Positions 25,267-34,879 of a stretch of 64,000 nt of DNA are shown in pieces. Below the pieces are notes generated by a model, which was not told the origin of the DNA, did not search any database, and was given only the letters and a program-made list of their open reading frames with translations. This DNA is from Pusillimonas sp. MFBS29 (GTDB lineage: Bacteria; Pseudomonadota; Gammaproteobacteria; Burkholderiales; Burkholderiaceae_B). Position numbers and translations under genes: made by a program. Position 1 is the first letter of the stretch; each line of letters opens with the position of its first letter. The stretch is from positions 62,001-126,000 of the forward strand of contig NZ_JAJEWL010000004.1 of the NCBI RefSeq assembly GCF_020687695.1. The letters run 5' to 3'.

Positions 25267-26442
25267 TCAGGCAAAGGCCTGTATTCCGGTTTGGGCCCGT
25301 CCAAGTACCAGGGCGTGAATATCGTGCGTGCCTTCCAGCGTATTGACCGCTTCCAGGTTCATTACATGACGGATGACATGGTATTCGTCACTGATACCAT
25401 TGCCACCCAACATATCGCGCGCACTGCGGGCAATATCCAGCGCTTTGCCCGCACAGTTGCGCTTGAGCAGCGAAATCATTTCGGGCGTGGCCTTGTCGGC
25501 ATCACGCAGGCGGCTGACATGCAGGCAGGCCAGCAGATTCAGGGTGATGTCGGTCTGCATGTCGGCCAGCTTTTTCTGCACCAGCTGGCTGGCCGCCAAC
25601 GGACGACCAAACTGCTTTCTGTCTATCACATAGTCACGGGCCGTATGCCAGCAGAACTCTGCAGCGCCCACAGCGCCCCAGCAGATGCCGAAGCGCGCGT
25701 TTGCCAGGCAGGCAAACGGTGCCGACAACCCCTTCGCGCCGGGCAGCATGTTCTCTTGCGGCACAAAGACGTCATCCATGAAGACTTGCCCGGTCGGTGA
25801 GGCGCGCACGGCAAACTTGCCTTCTATCTTGGCCGTTTCCAGGCCAGGCATGCCGCGCTCGAGCAGAAAGCCACGAATGTCGCCGTCATTGTCCTTGGCC
25901 CAGACCACCATCACATCGGCAAGATGCGCATGGCTGATCCATGTTTTCTGGCCGGTCAGCCGGAAGCCGCCACCGACCTTGCGTGCCCGCGTGTGCATGG
26001 CCGACGGGTCCGAGCCTGAGTGCGGCTCGGTCAGCCCGAAGCAGCCCAAGGCCTCGGCACGTGCCAGCCTCGGCAGCCAGTGCTGCTTTTGCTCTTCGCT
26101 GCCAAAAAGATAGATGGGTATCATGGTGAGTGTGCTTTGCACGCCCATTGCGGAACGGAAGCTTGAGTCCACGCGCTCAAGCTCGCGCGAAATCAGCCCG
26201 TAGGCCACATAGCTGATACCGGCACAACCGTAGCCATTGATGGTGGCCCCCAGCAAACCCAGCTCGGCCATTTCCTTCATGATGTTCACATCAAAGGTTT
26301 CGTGGCGATGCGCCTGGACGATACGCGGCATGAGTTTTTCACGCGCATAGTCGGCGACACTGTCGCGCATCATGCGCTCATCTTCGCTCAACAGCGTCTC
26401 GATCAGAAAGGGGTCACGCCAGTCGAATTTGCTGCTGTTCAT
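25267..26442 (-). CDS. gcdH: Glutaryl-CoA dehydrogenase family acyl-CoA dehydrogenase
   Basis: FAD enzyme of 391 residues. It follows the glutaryl-CoA dehydrogenases closely: [20 protein letters not shown] then [14 protein letters not shown], which includes the Glu and Arg that bind the distal carboxylate, [17 protein letters not shown], and the catalytic Glu in [17 protein letters not shown]. Such enzymes oxidise and decarboxylate glutaryl-CoA to crotonyl-CoA; relatives act on longer dicarboxylyl-CoAs. The ATG at 26442 overlaps the thiolase stop (ATGA), with GGAG eight bases before it. It is coupled to the genes on both sides. Confidence 0.9.
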   Translation of the reverse strand: MNSSKFDWRDPFLIETLLSEDERMMRDSVADYAREKLMPRIVQAHRHETFDVNIMKEMAELGLLGATINGYGCAGISYVAYGLISRELERVDSSFRSAMGVQSTLTMIPIYLFGSEEQKQHWLPRLARAEALGCFGLTEPHSGSDPSAMHTRARKVGGGFRLTGQKTWISHAHLADVMVVWAKDNDGDIRGFLLERGMPGLETAKIEGKFAVRASPTGQVFMDDVFVPQENMLPGAKGLSAPFACLANARFGICWGAVGAAEFCWHTARDYVIDRKQFGRPLAASQLVQKKLADMQTDITLNLLACLHVSRLRDADKATPEMISLLKRNCAGKALDIARSARDMLGGNGISDEYHVIRHVMNLEAVNTLEGTHDIHALVLGRAQTGIQAFA

Positions 26443-27641
26443 GAGCATCTCTCCAGCACGACGCTGATACCCTGACCCACGCCTATGCACATGGTGGCTA
26501 CGGCATATTGGCCCTGATTGCGCTGCAGCTGACGCAGCGCCGTCAGTGCCAGGCGGGTGCCGGATGCACCCAAAGGATGCCCCAGGGCAATCGCGCCGCC
26601 ATTGGGGTTCACGCGGGCATCATCCAGTTTCAGGCCCAGCCCCTTCACGCAGGCTAGCGCCTGCGCCGCAAAGGCTTCATTGATCTCGATAACATCCAGC
26701 TGTTCGAGCTTGATACCGGCACGCGACAGGGCTTTCTGCGTGGCCGGCACCGGGCCTATGCCCATGATGCGGGGCGGTACGCCGCACACTGCGGTCGACA
26801 TCACCCGGGCCAGCGGCTTGAGCCCAAGACGCTTGCCGATGGCGGCGTTGCCCACCAGCAAGGCGCCGGCGCCGTCATTGATGCCGGATGCATTGCCTGC
26901 AGTCGTAACGCCCCCTGCGTGCAAGGCTCGCAGCTTGGCCAGCGATTCCATATTGGTGGCGCGTGGATGCTCGTCGACCGATACGCTGGCGGCCGGCTGG
27001 CGACCCTTGGCCGGCAAATCTATGGCGGCGATTTCATCGTTGAACCAGCCTTGTTCATGAGCCGCCTGGTATTTTTCCTGGGAAGCCAGCGCAAACTGAT
27101 CAACCTGTTCGCGCGACAAATCGTATTCCTGGGCCAGGTTGTCGGCCGTCTGCGGCATGGTATCGGCACCGTATTGCGCCTCGATGACCGGGTTGGGAAA
27201 GCGCACGCCCACCGCAGAATTAAAGACCGTCATGTTGGGGCTGAAGGCCTTTTCTGCCTTGGCCACCACAAACGGCGCGCGGCTCATGCTTTCCACACCG
27301 CCCACCAGTATCAGCTCTCCTTCGCCTGCCGTTAATGCATGCGCTGCGGCGGCCAGCGCACCCAGCCCGCTGCCGCAATTACGCTGAACCACGGTCCCGC
27401 CGACCTCGATGGGCAAACCTGCCAGCAGCCCCGCATGCCGCGCAACGCAGCGGCTGTCTTCACCCGCCTGATTGGCACAGCCAACGATATGATCATCAAG
27501 CAGCGCCGGATCAGTCCCGGTTTTGTCCAGCAGTTTTTTAATAACCTGGGCCAGCAAATCGTCTGGGCGGATGCCCGACAAAGCGCCGGCCTGTTTGCCG
27601 AACGGTGAACGAAGACCATCGTAAATATATGCATCGAGCAT
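26439..27641 (-). CDS. Acetyl-CoA acyltransferase, 3-oxoadipyl-CoA thiolase type
   Basis: Thiolase of 400 residues from the ATG at 27641. The nucleophile cysteine is in [20 protein letters not shown] (family: RxC), with [33 protein letters not shown] and the second cysteine in [14 protein letters not shown]. The N-terminus ([20 protein letters not shown]) resembles PcaF/PaaJ thiolases, which split 3-oxoadipyl-CoA to succinyl-CoA and acetyl-CoA. Lying between a PaaH-like dehydrogenase and a glutaryl-CoA dehydrogenase, it fits dicarboxylate beta-oxidation. Exact chain specificity is not readable. Confidence 0.9.
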   Translation of the reverse strand: MLDAYIYDGLRSPFGKQAGALSGIRPDDLLAQVIKKLLDKTGTDPALLDDHIVGCANQAGEDSRCVARHAGLLAGLPIEVGGTVVQRNCGSGLGALAAAAHALTAGEGELILVGGVESMSRAPFVVAKAEKAFSPNMTVFNSAVGVRFPNPVIEAQYGADTMPQTADNLAQEYDLSREQVDQFALASQEKYQAAHEQGWFNDEIAAIDLPAKGRQPAASVSVDEHPRATNMESLAKLRALHAGGVTTAGNASGINDGAGALLVGNAAIGKRLGLKPLARVMSTAVCGVPPRIMGIGPVPATQKALSRAGIKLEQLDVIEINEAFAAQALACVKGLGLKLDDARVNPNGGAIALGHPLGASGTRLALTALRQLQRNQGQYAVATMCIGVGQGISVVLERCS

Positions 27642-27717
27642 TTGGGTTGTCTCCCTGTTGCGCCGCGCCCTGAATGGCGCCGGCATCATTGCATTACGGT
27701 GCAGGCATCAGCGTGCG

Positions 27718-29238
27718 CTAGTCGCCTTCCAGAAAATCCAGACTCAACACCGCGCGGCGTTGCAGCCATAAGGCAGGCCGATAGCGCGGATCGCAGAAGC
27801 TTTCATAAAGCCCTTGCAGCAGGCGCAATACATTAGCCGCCCCCAGGCTGTTGGCAAAAGACAGTGGGCCATGGGGATAGGCCAGCCCCAGCGTCACGGC
27901 GCGGTCTATATCCGCCGCCGTGGCCGTGCGAGCCTGGGCAAGTCCACCGCCTATGTTGATGATCATGGCCACAATGCGTTGTGCCACAAAGCCCGGGCTG
28001 TCGCGCACCACCGTAACCGGTATGCCGTCCAGCCCGAACAGGCTCGCGGCGGCTTCGCGCCAACGCTCGCCCGTTACGCAGGTACTCATGACCGTACGAT
28101 GTGTGGTCAGGCCAAACAGCGCATCGATAGCCACGGTGCGTACCGGGTCGAGTTGTTCTGCCGCCGCGGCATGCGAGGCATCGCGGCCTATGGGCGTGAC
28201 CACACACAGGGATTCGGATCCGGGCCGATCGCCCGCGTCCAGTTGCACACCCATGCCGGTCAGCAGCTCGCGTACCGCCTGGCCGGCATCCGGCAAGGCA
28301 TTGCTGACCCACACCGGGCAAGGCTGGCTTGCTGCCGCAGGCTGGGCCTCTGTTTGCTGTGCAGAGGCTTTGGGCTCGGCGGGATACTGGTAGTAGCCTT
28401 CCTGGTTCTTGCGCCCGAGCGCTCCGGCCGCCACCCGCATGTCCATAAGCGGCGAAGGACGATAGCGAGGCTCGTGATAGAACTGGGCGTAGATCATTTC
28501 GGTCGCCGGATGGTTTACGTCCAGCCCGACCAGATCCAGCAGTTCGAAAGGCCCCATGCGGAAACCTGCGGCATCACGCATGATGCGGTCTACCTGCTCA
28601 AAGGTGGCGACACCCTCTCCGACCAGATTCACGGCTTCCAGCGTATAGCCGCGCCCCACCTGATTGACCAGAAACCCCGGTGTGTCCTGAACGCGCACGA
28701 CTTGTTTGCCCATTGCCGTGCCAACGGCCTCCAGCGCATCGATGACGTCGGGATTACTGCGCTGCCCCTGTATGACCTCGACCAGACGCATGCGCGACAC
28801 CGGATTGAAGAAGTGCATGCCGGCCACGCGACCCGGCTGTTTACACGCGGCGGCCAGTGTCGTGATTGATAGTGACGACGTATTCGAGGCCAGGATGCAG
28901 TCGGCACCCACTGCATTTTCCAGTTCGGCAAACAAACTGCGTTTGGCATCCAGGTCTTCGGTGATGGCTTCGATGACCAGGTCCACATCTTTCAGGCCGG
29001 CCAGGCTGGCGGTGAGTGCCAGCCGCTCCAGTGCGCTGTCGGCCTTTTCACGAGTCAGGCGATCTTTGGCGACTTCGGTATCGAGCGCCTTGGCAATCGC
29101 CTCGCGCGCGGACCGCGCCGTTTCTTCGTTGGCATCCATCAGCACCACATGTGCCCCGGACAATGCCGCAGCCTGTGCTATGCCACGCCCCATGGCACCT
29201 GATCCGACCACACCAATATGATGGATTTCACTCTGCAT
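27718..29238 (-). CDS. 3-hydroxyacyl-CoA dehydrogenase, PaaH-like
   Basis: NAD-dependent enzyme of 506 residues. The N-terminal Rossmann motif is IGVVGSGAMGRGIAQAAALS; ASNTSSLSITTLA and GMHFFNPVSRMRLVEVI carry the catalytic Ser and His. The first C-terminal dimerisation domain (DTPGFLVNQVGRGYTLEAVN) is followed by a linker rich in Ala/Gln (about 290-320) and a second domain copy ending RAVLSLDFLEGD. This two-lobe form and length match PaaH/PaaC (3-hydroxyadipyl-CoA dehydrogenase). It lies 2 bases after the enoyl-CoA hydratase gene. Confidence 0.9.
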   Translation of the reverse strand: MQSEIHHIGVVGSGAMGRGIAQAAALSGAHVVLMDANEETARSAREAIAKALDTEVAKDRLTREKADSALERLALTASLAGLKDVDLVIEAITEDLDAKRSLFAELENAVGADCILASNTSSLSITTLAAACKQPGRVAGMHFFNPVSRMRLVEVIQGQRSNPDVIDALEAVGTAMGKQVVRVQDTPGFLVNQVGRGYTLEAVNLVGEGVATFEQVDRIMRDAAGFRMGPFELLDLVGLDVNHPATEMIYAQFYHEPRYRPSPLMDMRVAAGALGRKNQEGYYQYPAEPKASAQQTEAQPAAASQPCPVWVSNALPDAGQAVRELLTGMGVQLDAGDRPGSESLCVVTPIGRDASHAAAAEQLDPVRTVAIDALFGLTTHRTVMSTCVTGERWREAAASLFGLDGIPVTVVRDSPGFVAQRIVAMIINIGGGLAQARTATAADIDRAVTLGLAYPHGPLSFANSLGAANVLRLLQGLYESFCDPRYRPALWLQRRAVLSLDFLEGD

Positions 29239-29240
29239 GA

Positions 29241-30023
29241 TTATTGTCCTTTGAAAACCGGCGTGCGGCGCTCAAGGAAGGCATGCATGCCTTCCTTCTG
29301 GTCTTGCGTGTCGAACAGCAGCTCGAACGCACGGCGCTCCAGCATCAGCCCGGTGGCCAGCGGTGCATCGGCACCGGCGAGCGCGACCTCTTTGGTCAGA
29401 CGAACCGCAATGGGAGGGCGCCGCGCAATGCGCTCGGCCATGGCCACGGCATGTTCCAGCGCCGTGCCATCGGCAACGACTTCGCTGGCCAAGCCCATTT
29501 CAAAGGCCTGTTTGCCCGTAATCAGGTCGCCGGTCAGCATCATGGGCATGGCCCTGAATTTGCCTACCGCCCGCATCAGTCTTTGCGTGGCGCCGCCACC
29601 CGGCATAATGCCCACGGCGACTTCAGGCTGGCCCAGCCTGGCCCCTTCTTCAACAATGATGATGTCTGCATGCATGGCAAGCTCGCAGCCACCGCCCAGC
29701 GCCGCACCGTGCACCGCAGCAATCAAAGGTTTGGGGAATTCTGCCAGGGCCCGCCAGTGCCGCAAGACCTCCATCGCCCAGATCTCGCGGGGGCCTTGCT
29801 CGACCGCTTCGCGCAGATCGGCACCTGCTGCAAAGCATGGCCCTTTACCTGCAATGACGACGCAGCGCACGGCGGGATCGTCCTGCAGCTTGCGGAAAGT
29901 GTCCGCCATGACCGTGCGCAATGGCAGGTTCAAGGCATTGCGGGCTTCGGGTCGATTCAGGTACACCACCGCCACACCCGTGTCCGCTACATCACAAATC
30001 AAGATATCTTCGTGGCCCGGCAT
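29241..30023 (-). CDS. Enoyl-CoA hydratase/isomerase family protein
   Basis: Crotonase-fold protein of 260 residues. It has VYLNRPEARNALNLPLRTVM, the first oxyanion-hole region AGKGPCFAAGADLREAVEQG, and the second, AAVHGAALGGGCELAMHADI, with the catalytic glutamate region EEGARLGQPEVAVGIMPGGG. It should hydrate a trans-2-enoyl-CoA to the 3-hydroxy form for the PaaH-like enzyme that follows. It is the first gene of the minus-strand operon and faces the LysR gene across a 133-base gap. Confidence 0.92.
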   Translation of the reverse strand: MPGHEDILICDVADTGVAVVYLNRPEARNALNLPLRTVMADTFRKLQDDPAVRCVVIAGKGPCFAAGADLREAVEQGPREIWAMEVLRHWRALAEFPKPLIAAVHGAALGGGCELAMHADIIIVEEGARLGQPEVAVGIMPGGGATQRLMRAVGKFRAMPMMLTGDLITGKQAFEMGLASEVVADGTALEHAVAMAERIARRPPIAVRLTKEVALAGADAPLATGLMLERRAFELLFDTQDQKEGMHAFLERRTPVFKGQ

Positions 30024-30103
30024 AAGTGACCTCTAACTGATATGGATGTTTGTATGGTAGACAAGCATTGCTTATTTTTAAAGTTTATTTTTATTATTAG
30101 CGT

Positions 30104-30120
30104 TATTCATGCCATGAATA
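30104..30120. promoter_or_regulatory. Palindrome between the hydratase operon and lysR
   Basis: TATTCAT-GCC-ATGAATA, perfect seven-base arms, containing a T-N11-A core as in LysR-type sites. It lies in an AT-rich divergent promoter region, 36 bases before the LysR start. Probably the regulator's own binding site. Confidence 0.55.
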
Positions 30121-30156
30121 GACAGCCTGTCCATCCCGCTACCGCAAGGGCTACCG

Positions 30157-31062
30157 ATGAATCTGCAATCCCTGGACCTGAATCTGCTGCGCGTCTTCGA
30201 TGCCATTTATATCGAACGCAGCATTTCGCGCGCAGCAATCCGGCTCAACCTCAGCCAGCCTGCGGTCAGCAATGCATTAAGCCGGCTGCGCGAAAGGATT
30301 GGCGATCCGCTTTTCGAGCGCACCGCCGAAGGCATGGCACCCACACCGCGCGCCAAAACCATCGCCGAGCCTATACAGCGCGCGCTGGACTTGTTGCGTG
30401 AAGGGTTGAGCCAGCGCAGTGGCTTCGACTTCAGCGAATCGAAACGCACCTTTGAGCTGGCCGTGGAAGATTATGGTGAAAACGTAATCCTGCCGCGCTT
30501 TCTGAAATGGCTGCACGAGGTCGCGCCCGGCATACGCATCGTGATACGCCCTCAGCCCGGCATACAGGCGAAAGACGCGCTAAGACGAGGATCGGTTGAC
30601 CTGGCCCTGGGCTTCTTTGTGCCGGGCACGGAAGACTTCCATCACCACTGCGTAATGACCGACACGCTGCTGACTCTGGCCAGGCAAGACCACCCCGCCA
30701 TACTGGAACGGCTGACCCTGGAAACCTTTCTGAGCGTCAAGCATGTGGCTCTGATACCGCGCACCAAAAGCATGCCCATGATAGATCTGGCGCTGGCCAA
30801 GCGCGACCTGCAACGCGACATTGTCGTGCAGGTGCCGCACTTTCAGTCTATGCCGGTGATTGTGCGCAATACCGATTTGCTTGGAACCCTGCCCAAACGC
30901 ATGGCGGTGCTGTATGCCGATCATTTCGGGCTGCAACCCTACCAGCCACCCGTACGCACGCCCGACTTTCCGGTTTATCTGATCTGGCACCAGTCAGCCG
31001 ACGACGATATTGCCCATCGCTGGCTGCGCGACGCCCTGATCGATCTGTGCCAGCGGCTGTAA
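30157..31062 (+). CDS. LysR-type transcriptional regulator
   Basis: Protein of 301 residues. The N-terminal winged helix is typical: LDLNLLRVFDAIYIERSISR, AAIRLNLSQPAVSNALSRLR and DPLFERTAEGMAPTPRAKTI. The effector-binding part (from about residue 90) has the NodD/PcpR-like segment HQSADDDIAHRWLRDALIDL. It is transcribed away from the hydratase-to-Bug operon, the normal arrangement for a LysR activator and its target, with a T-N11-A palindrome in the gap. The inducer would be expected to be a pathway intermediate. Confidence 0.92.
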   Translation: MNLQSLDLNLLRVFDAIYIERSISRAAIRLNLSQPAVSNALSRLRERIGDPLFERTAEGMAPTPRAKTIAEPIQRALDLLREGLSQRSGFDFSESKRTFELAVEDYGENVILPRFLKWLHEVAPGIRIVIRPQPGIQAKDALRRGSVDLALGFFVPGTEDFHHHCVMTDTLLTLARQDHPAILERLTLETFLSVKHVALIPRTKSMPMIDLALAKRDLQRDIVVQVPHFQSMPVIVRNTDLLGTLPKRMAVLYADHFGLQPYQPPVRTPDFPVYLIWHQSADDDIAHRWLRDALIDLCQRL

Positions 31063-31094
31063 GCCAGGGACCAGGGCGCGGCCGGCAGGCCGGC

Positions 31095-32291
31095 TTAAAC
31101 CCTTTCGAAGATACCGGCGGCACCCATACCCGTGCCCACGCACATGGTCAGCATGCCGTAATCGAGCTTGCGACGGCGCAAGCCGTGAATGACGGTTGCG
31201 GCGCGTATCGCGCCGGTGGCGCCCAGCGGATGCCCCAGGGCGATCGCGCCACCCAGCGGGTTAACGATGTCCGGGTTCAGGCCGATGTCGCGTATGACCG
31301 CCAGCGACTGCGCCGCAAAGGCTTCGTTCAATTCTATCCAGCCCATTTGACCGAGCTTCAACCCTGCCAGTTTCAGCGCATGGGGGATGGCGTACTTGGG
31401 GCCTATGCCCATGATTTCGGGCGGCACGCCCTTGACCGCAAACGACACAAAGCGCGCCAGCGGCGTCAGGTTGTGGGTTTTCAGGGCGCGTTCCGACACC
31501 ACCAGCAAGGCGCCCGCGCCATCGGACGTTTGCGAGCTGTTGCCGGCGGTGACGCTGCCACGCGCGGCGAACGCCGGGCGCAGCCTGGCCAGCGCTTCCA
31601 GGCTGGTATCGGGACGCGGCCCTTCATCCAGCGCAACCGTGGTGTGCTGCTCGTTGACCTTGCCGGTATCCAGATCGGGCACGCGCCGCACCACATCGAT
31701 GGGCAGGATTTCATCGGCGAATTCGCCCGCCTGCTGGGCTGCCAGCGCGCGCTGGTGCGACTGCAAGGCAAAGGCGTCCTGGTCTTCGCGCGAGACCTTC
31801 CATTGCGTGGCCACCTGTTCGGCCGTCAGGCCCATGCCATAGGCAATGCCCAGGTTCTCGTCGCGCTCGAAGATGTTCGGGCTGAATGAGGTGCTGACCC
31901 CCATGGTGGGCACCTGGCTCATGGATTCGGTACCGGCCGCGATGATGACGTCGGCTTCCCCGACGCGTATGCGGTCGGCCGCCATGGCAATGGCCGTCAG
32001 GCCCGATGCGCAAAAGCGGTTTACCGTGACCCCCGCCACTGAAGACGGCAGGCCGGACAGCAAGGCGGCAATACGCCCCACGTTCAGGCCTTGCGGGCCT
32101 TCAGGAATGGCACAACCTACGATGGCGTCTTCGATGGCGGCCGGATCCAGGCCGGGCGCTTGCGCCAGCAGCCCTTGAATGACGGTGGCCAGCAGGTCAT
32201 CGGGACGGGTGTGTGAAAACATGCCGCGCGGCGCCTTGCCAATGGGGCTGCGGGTGGCAGCGACAATATAGGCTTGTTGCAAAGTGCTCAT
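31095..32291 (-). CDS. fadA: Acetyl-CoA C-acyltransferase, FadA-like thiolase
   Basis: Thiolase of 398 residues: AYIVAATRSPIGKAPRGMFS, nucleophile cysteine in [56 protein letters not shown] and MLTMCVGTGMGAAGIFERV. It cleaves 3-ketoacyl-CoAs in fatty acid beta-oxidation. It starts 9 bases after the FadN-type gene, so the two form an operon and probably one beta-oxidation complex. It is distinct from the PcaF-like thiolase at 26439. Confidence 0.93.
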   Translation of the reverse strand: MSTLQQAYIVAATRSPIGKAPRGMFSHTRPDDLLATVIQGLLAQAPGLDPAAIEDAIVGCAIPEGPQGLNVGRIAALLSGLPSSVAGVTVNRFCASGLTAIAMAADRIRVGEADVIIAAGTESMSQVPTMGVSTSFSPNIFERDENLGIAYGMGLTAEQVATQWKVSREDQDAFALQSHQRALAAQQAGEFADEILPIDVVRRVPDLDTGKVNEQHTTVALDEGPRPDTSLEALARLRPAFAARGSVTAGNSSQTSDGAGALLVVSERALKTHNLTPLARFVSFAVKGVPPEIMGIGPKYAIPHALKLAGLKLGQMGWIELNEAFAAQSLAVIRDIGLNPDIVNPLGGAIALGHPLGATGAIRAATVIHGLRRRKLDYGMLTMCVGTGMGAAGIFERV

Positions 32292-32300
32292 GGAGTTTCC

Positions 32301-34718
32301 TTAGTTACGTACGGGCTTGCCCGTTTTCAACAAGCCGGCAATGCGTTCCTGGGTTTTGGGCTCGGTCAGCAGGTGCAGGAAGGCTGCGCGTTCCTGTGCC
32401 AGCATCCAGGCGTCGTCTACCATCGAACCGGGATCGACATCGCCTCCGCAGATAACGTGCGCAACTTTCCGGGCCACGGTGAAATCGTGCTCGGAGATAT
32501 AGCCGCCGACTTTCATGTTGACCAATTGCGCGGTCAGGGTGGCGATGGCATCGCGCCCGGCCACGGGATAGCGTCGGGCCAGAGGTGGACGATAGCCCGA
32601 ATCGGCGAGCGCACGCGCCTTGCGCACCGCCACATACAGCAGTTCGTGACGCTGCATGACAATGGTGTCGGACGGCAGCAGATAGCCTATATGACGCGCT
32701 TCCAGCGCCGAAGTCGAGACCTGCGCCGTGGCGACCGACAAAGCAAATTTCTTCAAAAAGGCTAGCAACGGTGCATCGGGCGCGGCCTCGGCCTGCTGCT
32801 CTGCGGCTCGGCGTGCGCAGTAGGCCAGGCCACCCGCACCGGGAATCAGACCTATGCCGGCTTCGACCAGGCCGATATAGGTTTCAAAGTGGGCCACACG
32901 ATGCGCGCAATGAACGGCCAGCTCGCAACCGCCCCCCAGCGCCATGCCGGCCAGCGCCGCCACGACAGGCACCTGGGCATGACGCAGGCGCAAGGCCATG
33001 TCCTGCATCTCGCGCTCTATGGGTTCCAATGCAGCCCCGCCGCCCTGCTGGAAGGCGGGCAGCATGGCCGCCAGATCGGCACCCGCCGAGAAGGGTTCGC
33101 CGGTCTGGCCGATGACCAGGGCCTGGAAGGAAGATTCAGCCAGATCGACTGCGTGCACAATGCCACGCACGACTTGCGGGCTGATGGTGTTCATCTTGGT
33201 TTTGAACGACAGGATCAGGACATCCTGGGGATGAGGCGCCGGCAGCGTCCAGCACCGCACGGCATCGTCTTCGTAGACCGTGGTGGTTTCCAGTTCGCTG
33301 GTTTCCCCCAGCAGGCGCGGCGCCCCGATCTGGCGCTCATAGACCGGCAGCGTGCTGCGCCCTTCAAAGCGTTGTTCGCGCGGGTTCCAGGAACCTGTAG
33401 GCGTATGCACACCTTGCTTTTCCCAGACCGGGCCGCGTGTGACCCAGTCGGGCAGAGGTGCGTCGGACAAGGTTTTACCGTCGTGGATATCGCGCTGTAT
33501 CCATTCGGCAACCTGATGCCAGCCTGCGGCCTGCCAGATCTCAAACGGGCCCTGCGCATGACCAAAGCCCCATTTCATGGCCTGATCAAGATGGCGTGCC
33601 GTCGCGGCAATATCGGCCAGGTGTACGGCGCTGTAGTGGAAGCTGTCGCGCAAGACCGCCCACACGAACTGGGCCTGCGGATGATCGGAATCGTGCAGCG
33701 CCTTGAGTTTTTTGGCCGGATCACGCTCGGCCAGCATCGCTGCCACGGATTCGTCGATCTTGGCATCGGCCGGCACATACTGCCTGCTGGCCGGATCCAG
33801 GCGCAGGATGGTCTTGCCTTCCTTGCGGAAAAAGCCCACGCCGGTTTTCTGGCCCAGCGCGCCCTGTTCGATCAGGGCGGCCAGCACCGGTGGCACACCG
33901 AAGTGAGCATGGAAAGGATCGTCGGGCAGCTGCTCGTTCATGGTGCCTATCACGTGCACCAGCGTATCCAGGCCGACCACGTCGGCGGTACGGAATGTGC
34001 CCGACTTGGCCCGCCCCAGGCGGGTACCGGTCAGTTCATCGACCTGCTCGTAAGTGAGCCCGAATTTTTCCGCCTGGGCAAAGACCGACAGAATGCCGAA
34101 GACACCGATGCGGTTGCCCACGAAGTTGGGCGTGTCTTTGGCACGCACCACGCTCTTGCCCAAATGCGACACCAGAAAGGTTTCCAGGGTGTCGAGCAGC
34201 TCGGCTTGCGTGTCGGCCGTGGGGATCAGTTCCACCAGGCTCATGTAACGTGGCGGGTTGAAGAAATGCACGCCGCAAAAGCGCTCGCGCAGCGCCTCGG
34301 GCAAGGCCCGCGACAGTTCGGTAATCGACAGACCCGAAGTATTGCTGGCCACGATTGCGTTGGGGCTGAGCGCGGGTGCAAGCTTGTGATAGAGATCGCG
34401 CTTCCAGTCCAGACGTTCGGCAATGGCTTCAATGACCAGATCACAATCGGCCAGCTTGTTCAGGTCATCGTCGTAGTTGGCAGGGGTTATCAGTTCGGCC
34501 AGGTCGGGTGTGCCCAGCGGCGCCGGCTTGAGCTTGCGCAATTGCGCGATGGCCTTGAGTGCAATGCCGTTCTTGTCACCCTGTTTGGCGGGCAGGTCGA
34601 ACAGCACCACCGGCACACCGGCATTGACGCAATGGGCGGCAATTTGCGCCCCCATAACGCCCGCACCACACACCGCAACCTTGCGCACATGGAAACGGTC
34701 AGACTGATTCAACTGCAT
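32301..34718 (-). CDS. Bifunctional 3-hydroxyacyl-CoA dehydrogenase/enoyl-CoA hydratase (FadN type)
   Basis: Protein of 805 residues from the ATG at 34718. The dehydrogenase is N-terminal (VRKVAVCGAGVMGAQIAAHC; VASNTSGLSITELSRALPEA; GVHFFNPPRYMSLVELIPTA), followed by its C-terminal lobe (DTPNFVGNRIGVFGILSVFA). The crotonase domain comes last (about 500-700: IGQTGEPFSAGADLAAMLPA; LAGMALGGGCELAVHCAHRV; EAGIGLIPGAGGLAYCARRA). This order is that of Bacillus FadN and reversed relative to E. coli FadB. With the fadA gene behind it, it covers hydration, oxidation and thiolysis of long-chain acyl-CoAs. Confidence 0.92.
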   Translation of the reverse strand: MQLNQSDRFHVRKVAVCGAGVMGAQIAAHCVNAGVPVVLFDLPAKQGDKNGIALKAIAQLRKLKPAPLGTPDLAELITPANYDDDLNKLADCDLVIEAIAERLDWKRDLYHKLAPALSPNAIVASNTSGLSITELSRALPEALRERFCGVHFFNPPRYMSLVELIPTADTQAELLDTLETFLVSHLGKSVVRAKDTPNFVGNRIGVFGILSVFAQAEKFGLTYEQVDELTGTRLGRAKSGTFRTADVVGLDTLVHVIGTMNEQLPDDPFHAHFGVPPVLAALIEQGALGQKTGVGFFRKEGKTILRLDPASRQYVPADAKIDESVAAMLAERDPAKKLKALHDSDHPQAQFVWAVLRDSFHYSAVHLADIAATARHLDQAMKWGFGHAQGPFEIWQAAGWHQVAEWIQRDIHDGKTLSDAPLPDWVTRGPVWEKQGVHTPTGSWNPREQRFEGRSTLPVYERQIGAPRLLGETSELETTTVYEDDAVRCWTLPAPHPQDVLILSFKTKMNTISPQVVRGIVHAVDLAESSFQALVIGQTGEPFSAGADLAAMLPAFQQGGGAALEPIEREMQDMALRLRHAQVPVVAALAGMALGGGCELAVHCAHRVAHFETYIGLVEAGIGLIPGAGGLAYCARRAAEQQAEAAPDAPLLAFLKKFALSVATAQVSTSALEARHIGYLLPSDTIVMQRHELLYVAVRKARALADSGYRPPLARRYPVAGRDAIATLTAQLVNMKVGGYISEHDFTVARKVAHVICGGDVDPGSMVDDAWMLAQERAAFLHLLTEPKTQERIAGLLKTGKPVRN

Positions 34719-34879
34719 GATAAACCCCCTGATCTCGATAGGCCGGACTGGCAGTCCAGGCAAGCAAAGCATATGCCTGGCTTCGGTTCAATACCCTAGG
34801 TTAATTCATTCCGGTAGCCCTTGCACGCATTGCACACGCGTTAGAATACGCCACTGAATTACGTTACCGAACCGCCGCC

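Noticed and set aside
30051-30073. Sigma-54-like sequence TGGTAGACAAGCATTGCT between hydratase gene and lysR
   Set aside because: The GG and GC elements are 14 bases apart instead of 12.
32889-34799. 636-codon open frame opposite the FadN-type gene
   Set aside because: It is the antisense of a clear enzyme gene in high-GC DNA; its translation has no family features.
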